Source: Microbacterium sp. APC 3901 (GTDB lineage Bacteria > Actinomycetota > Actinomycetes > Actinomycetales > Microbacteriaceae). From it: a stretch of 64,000 nt of DNA. A model generated the notes under the pieces. That model did no database searches and was not told where the DNA came from. It saw only the letters and a list, made by a program, of their open reading frames with translations. Below are positions 62,729 through 64,000 of the stretch, one piece after another (within the stretch, counting starts at the first letter, position 1; every line of letters begins with the position of its first letter). Position numbers and translations under genes: made by a program. The stretch spans positions 218,692-282,691 of the forward strand of contig NZ_JASDCU010000003.1 in the NCBI RefSeq assembly GCF_030407765.1, read 5' to 3'.

Positions 62729-63544
62729 TCAGCGCGGCCTGACGGCGTATCTGCGCACCCGCAGAGACGGGTTCACGGCGCGCACGCGCTCGATGGCGGC
62801 CCGCTCGACAGCGGCGACCGCGATGCCCTCGGTCGTTCCGACTCCGGCGAGCACGACGCCCTGCGGATCGACGATCTGCGAGTGACCGACGCCGATCGGG
62901 GTCGGATGGTCGGCGGCGATCACGTACGCGGTGTTCTCGATCGCTCGGGCGGCGAGCAGCGTCGTCCAGTGGTGCTCCTTGAGCGGACCCCGCACCCACT
63001 CGGCCGGGACCACGAGGGCGTCGGCGCCCGCGTCGATCAGAGTGCGCGACACCTCGGGGAAGCGCAGGTCGTAACAGGTCAGCAGCCCGAAACGGAGACC
63101 GGCGAGCTCGAACGTCGCGGCGCCCCCGACCTCCCCCGCCTCTACCCAGTCGGACTCGGTCTGGCCGAACGCGTCGTACAGGTGCTGCTTTCGGTAGGTC
63201 GCGAGGATTCCGTCGCCTCGCACCGCGACGACCGTGTTGCGCACGTGCGTCGCGTCTGAGGCGCGCTCGGCCAGCCCGGCGACGATCACCACGCCGTAGT
63301 CGGATGCCACAGCGATCAGCGTCGAGACGAACTCGCCATCCAGCGTCTCGGCGTTCTCGGCGAGAGTGGCGTCCATCGGATCCACGAAGTAGCTCGAGTA
63401 CTCGGGGAAGACGATCAGGCGTGCACCGCGTGCTGCAGCATCCGCCGTCAGCTCTGCGATGCGGTCGCGGTTGTCCTCCCGCGAGGACGTGGGCGCGAAC
63501 TGACAGACTGCGACGGGAACGGCGGCGGAAGCGGTCTCGGTCAT
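62729..63544 (-). CDS. Carbon-nitrogen hydrolase (nitrilase superfamily)
   Basis: A 271-residue hydrolase with the Glu-Lys-Cys triad: LIVFPEYSSYF (Glu), YRKQHLYDAFGQ (Lys) and FGLLTCYDLRFPEVSR (Cys). The size and the motif around the cysteine fit the Nit/omega-amidase branch. Together with the convergent aminotransferase it could hydrolyse alpha-keto-omega-amides, but the two genes are not co-transcribed, with stops 10 bases apart. ATG at 63544 is preferred over one 6 codons upstream, since GGGGGAGG lies before and GAGG within reach of both. Confidence 0.87.
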   Translation of the reverse strand: MTETASAAVPVAVCQFAPTSSREDNRDRIAELTADAAARGARLIVFPEYSSYFVDPMDATLAENAETLDGEFVSTLIAVASDYGVVIVAGLAERASDATHVRNTVVAVRGDGILATYRKQHLYDAFGQTESDWVEAGEVGGAATFELAGLRFGLLTCYDLRFPEVSRTLIDAGADALVVPAEWVRGPLKEHHWTTLLAARAIENTAYVIAADHPTPIGVGHSQIVDPQGVVLAGVGTTEGIAVAAVERAAIERVRAVNPSLRVRRYAVRPR

Positions 63545-63581
63545 GCTCACATCCTCCCCCATCGCGCCTGTCGCGCCTCGA

Positions 63582-63611
63582 TTCGCGGACTCCTGATTCC
63601 CGTGTTAGGCT
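63582..63611 (+). promoter_or_regulatory. Promoter of the initiator tRNA gene
   Basis: TTCGCG (-35, 63582-63587), an 18-base spacer and TAGGCT (-10, 63606-63611). The mature tRNA begins 12 bases after the -10, leaving a 5' leader of only a few bases. Confidence 0.5.
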
Positions 63612-63622
63612 ATAAAACGTGC

Positions 63623-63696
63623 CGCGGGGTGGAGCAGTTCGGTAGCTCGCCGGGCTCATAACCCGGAGGTCGCAGGTTCAAATCCTGTCCCCGCAA
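63623..63696 (+). tRNA. Initiator tRNA-fMet (anticodon CAT)
   Basis: A 74-base cloverleaf without encoded CCA. The anticodon CAT is at 63657-63659. Three initiator marks are visible: the unpaired C1/A72 end (CGCGGGG against CCCCGCA), the three consecutive G-C pairs in the anticodon stem (GGG/CCC), and the T-loop GTTCAAATC. These distinguish it from elongator tRNA-Met. Confidence 0.97.
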
Positions 63697-63699
63697 CGA

Positions 63700-63760
63700 G
63701 AATGCGACACAAGAAAAGCCCTTGATCGGGAGAAATCCTGATCAAGGGCTTTTCGCATTC
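63700..63760 (+). terminator. Terminator of the tRNA-fMet gene
   Basis: An inner perfect stem of 15 base pairs (63713-63727 with 63740-63754, 12-base loop) ends in TTTTC. An outer stem GAATGCG/CGCATTC (63700-63706 with 63754-63760) adds about 6-7 pairs after a small bulge. It follows the tRNA by 3 bases. Confidence 0.85.
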
Positions 63761-63775
63761 ATTCGCCAGACCTCG

Positions 63776-63817
63776 ACCTCGCGGCCGAGGCTCTTCGAGA
63801 GCGCTCGGCCGCGAGGT
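63776..63817 (-). terminator. Long hairpin after the right-edge gene
   Basis: ACCTCGCGGCCGAG (63776-63789) pairs with CTCGGCCGCGAGGT (63804-63817), and inside it GCTCT pairs with AGAGC around a TCG loop with one bulged G. The hairpin starts 1 base after the stop of the minus-strand gene at 63819, the place for its terminator. Confidence 0.7.
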
Positions 63818-63818
63818 G

Positions 63819-64000
63819 TCAGCGATAGCTGCGTGTGAGTTCCGGGCCGGTCGGCTCGACGAACTTCACTCGGATGCTCTCGAGCGCAGGCGTGTCCTCC
63901 GCGATGTAGCTCATCACCACACGGTCCCTGTTCGCGGTCCCGCCGTCGGGCAGAATGAGCACGCGCGCGACGGAGAGCCCGTCGACGAAGTCGTCCTCCG
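63819..64000 (-). CDS. C-terminal end of a hypothetical gene cut by the window edge
   Basis: The last 60 residues of a minus-strand frame ending in TGA at 63821-63819. Visible features are a hydrophobic strand (LSVARVLILPDG), MSYIAEDTPALES and an ending GPELTRSYR. It is open to the window edge and is followed by a strong hairpin, which supports it being real. The family cannot be recognised from this part. Confidence 0.5.
   Translation of the reverse strand, partial: EDDFVDGLSVARVLILPDGGTANRDRVVMSYIAEDTPALESIRVKFVEPTGPELTRSYR

Noticed and set aside
63623..63760. tRNA gene as an integration site for a mobile element
   Set aside because: The only repeated sequence after the tRNA is its own hairpin; no duplicated tRNA 3' end and no integrase is present in the remaining 240 bases. 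The region beyond the edge cannot be judged.

Overview
The window is GC-rich DNA from a high-GC Gram-positive bacterium. It fits the family Microbacteriaceae, most likely Microbacterium or a close relative. This rests on the WhiB–manA–DUF3499–DUF5719 neighbourhood, the birA–PH-domain–purK–purE–LCP order, fused RmlC-RmlD, a DUF4012 protein, and many TANNNT boxes 6-8 nt ahead of start codons. No species call is possible from sequence alone. No gene-free stretch exceeds 300 bases.

Layout. 1-7.5 kb is a conserved chromosomal block: a membrane-fusion adaptor (cut by the left edge), DUF3499, a zincin-like protein, DUF5719, a 995-residue polytopic glycosyltransferase, a WhiB regulator and manA. 7.5-11.9 kb holds two O-antigen ligase/polymerase-like membrane proteins, a GlfT1-like glycosyltransferase and a membrane-anchored unknown protein. 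12.0-18.7 kb is the most striking part. It encodes a complete set of predicted pseudaminic-acid enzymes (PseB, PseC, PseH, PseG, PseI, PseF; PseG and PseH are one polypeptide) next to a protein with the three sialyl motifs of family GT29. 18.7-29.1 kb is one long minus-strand transcription unit, rmlA-rmlB-rmlCD-acyltransferase-acyltransferase-glf-wzm-wzt. It should make dTDP-rhamnose and UDP-galactofuranose, add acyl groups and export a polymer through an ABC transporter.

29.1-47.2 kb carries a secreted lysozyme-like protein with seven repeats, a GacI/GacJ-like glycosyltransferase plus DUF2304 pair, several GT2 rhamnosyltransferase-like enzymes, a Wzx-type flippase, an operon with a dTDP-rhamnose 4-epimerase candidate and a DUF6541 polytopic protein, a second Wzm/Wzt exporter and a GT4 enzyme. 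47.3-49.8 kb has a DUF4012 protein and a small surface protein with sortase-like signals. 50-55.9 kb contains LCP (glycopolymer ligase), purE, purK, a PH-domain protein, birA and a TagF-like enzyme. 56-59.8 kb adds a GT2 and two more TagB/TagF-like polyol-phosphate transferases. The right end has an HtrA-type protease, an aminotransferase, a nitrilase-family hydrolase, the initiator tRNA gene and a cut hypothetical gene.

Taken together, most of the window is a cell-surface glycopolymer island: nucleotide-sugar synthesis (mannose, rhamnose, galactofuranose, possibly 6-deoxytalose, a nonulosonic acid), more than a dozen transferases, three export routes (two ABC, one flippase), O-acylation, and attachment (LCP). 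No initiating phosphoglycosyl transferase and no CDP-glycerol or CDP-ribitol synthase was seen, so these must lie elsewhere. My reading is that a nonulosonic-acid-decorated wall glycopolymer is made here. The polymer structure and the identity of the sugar are inference.
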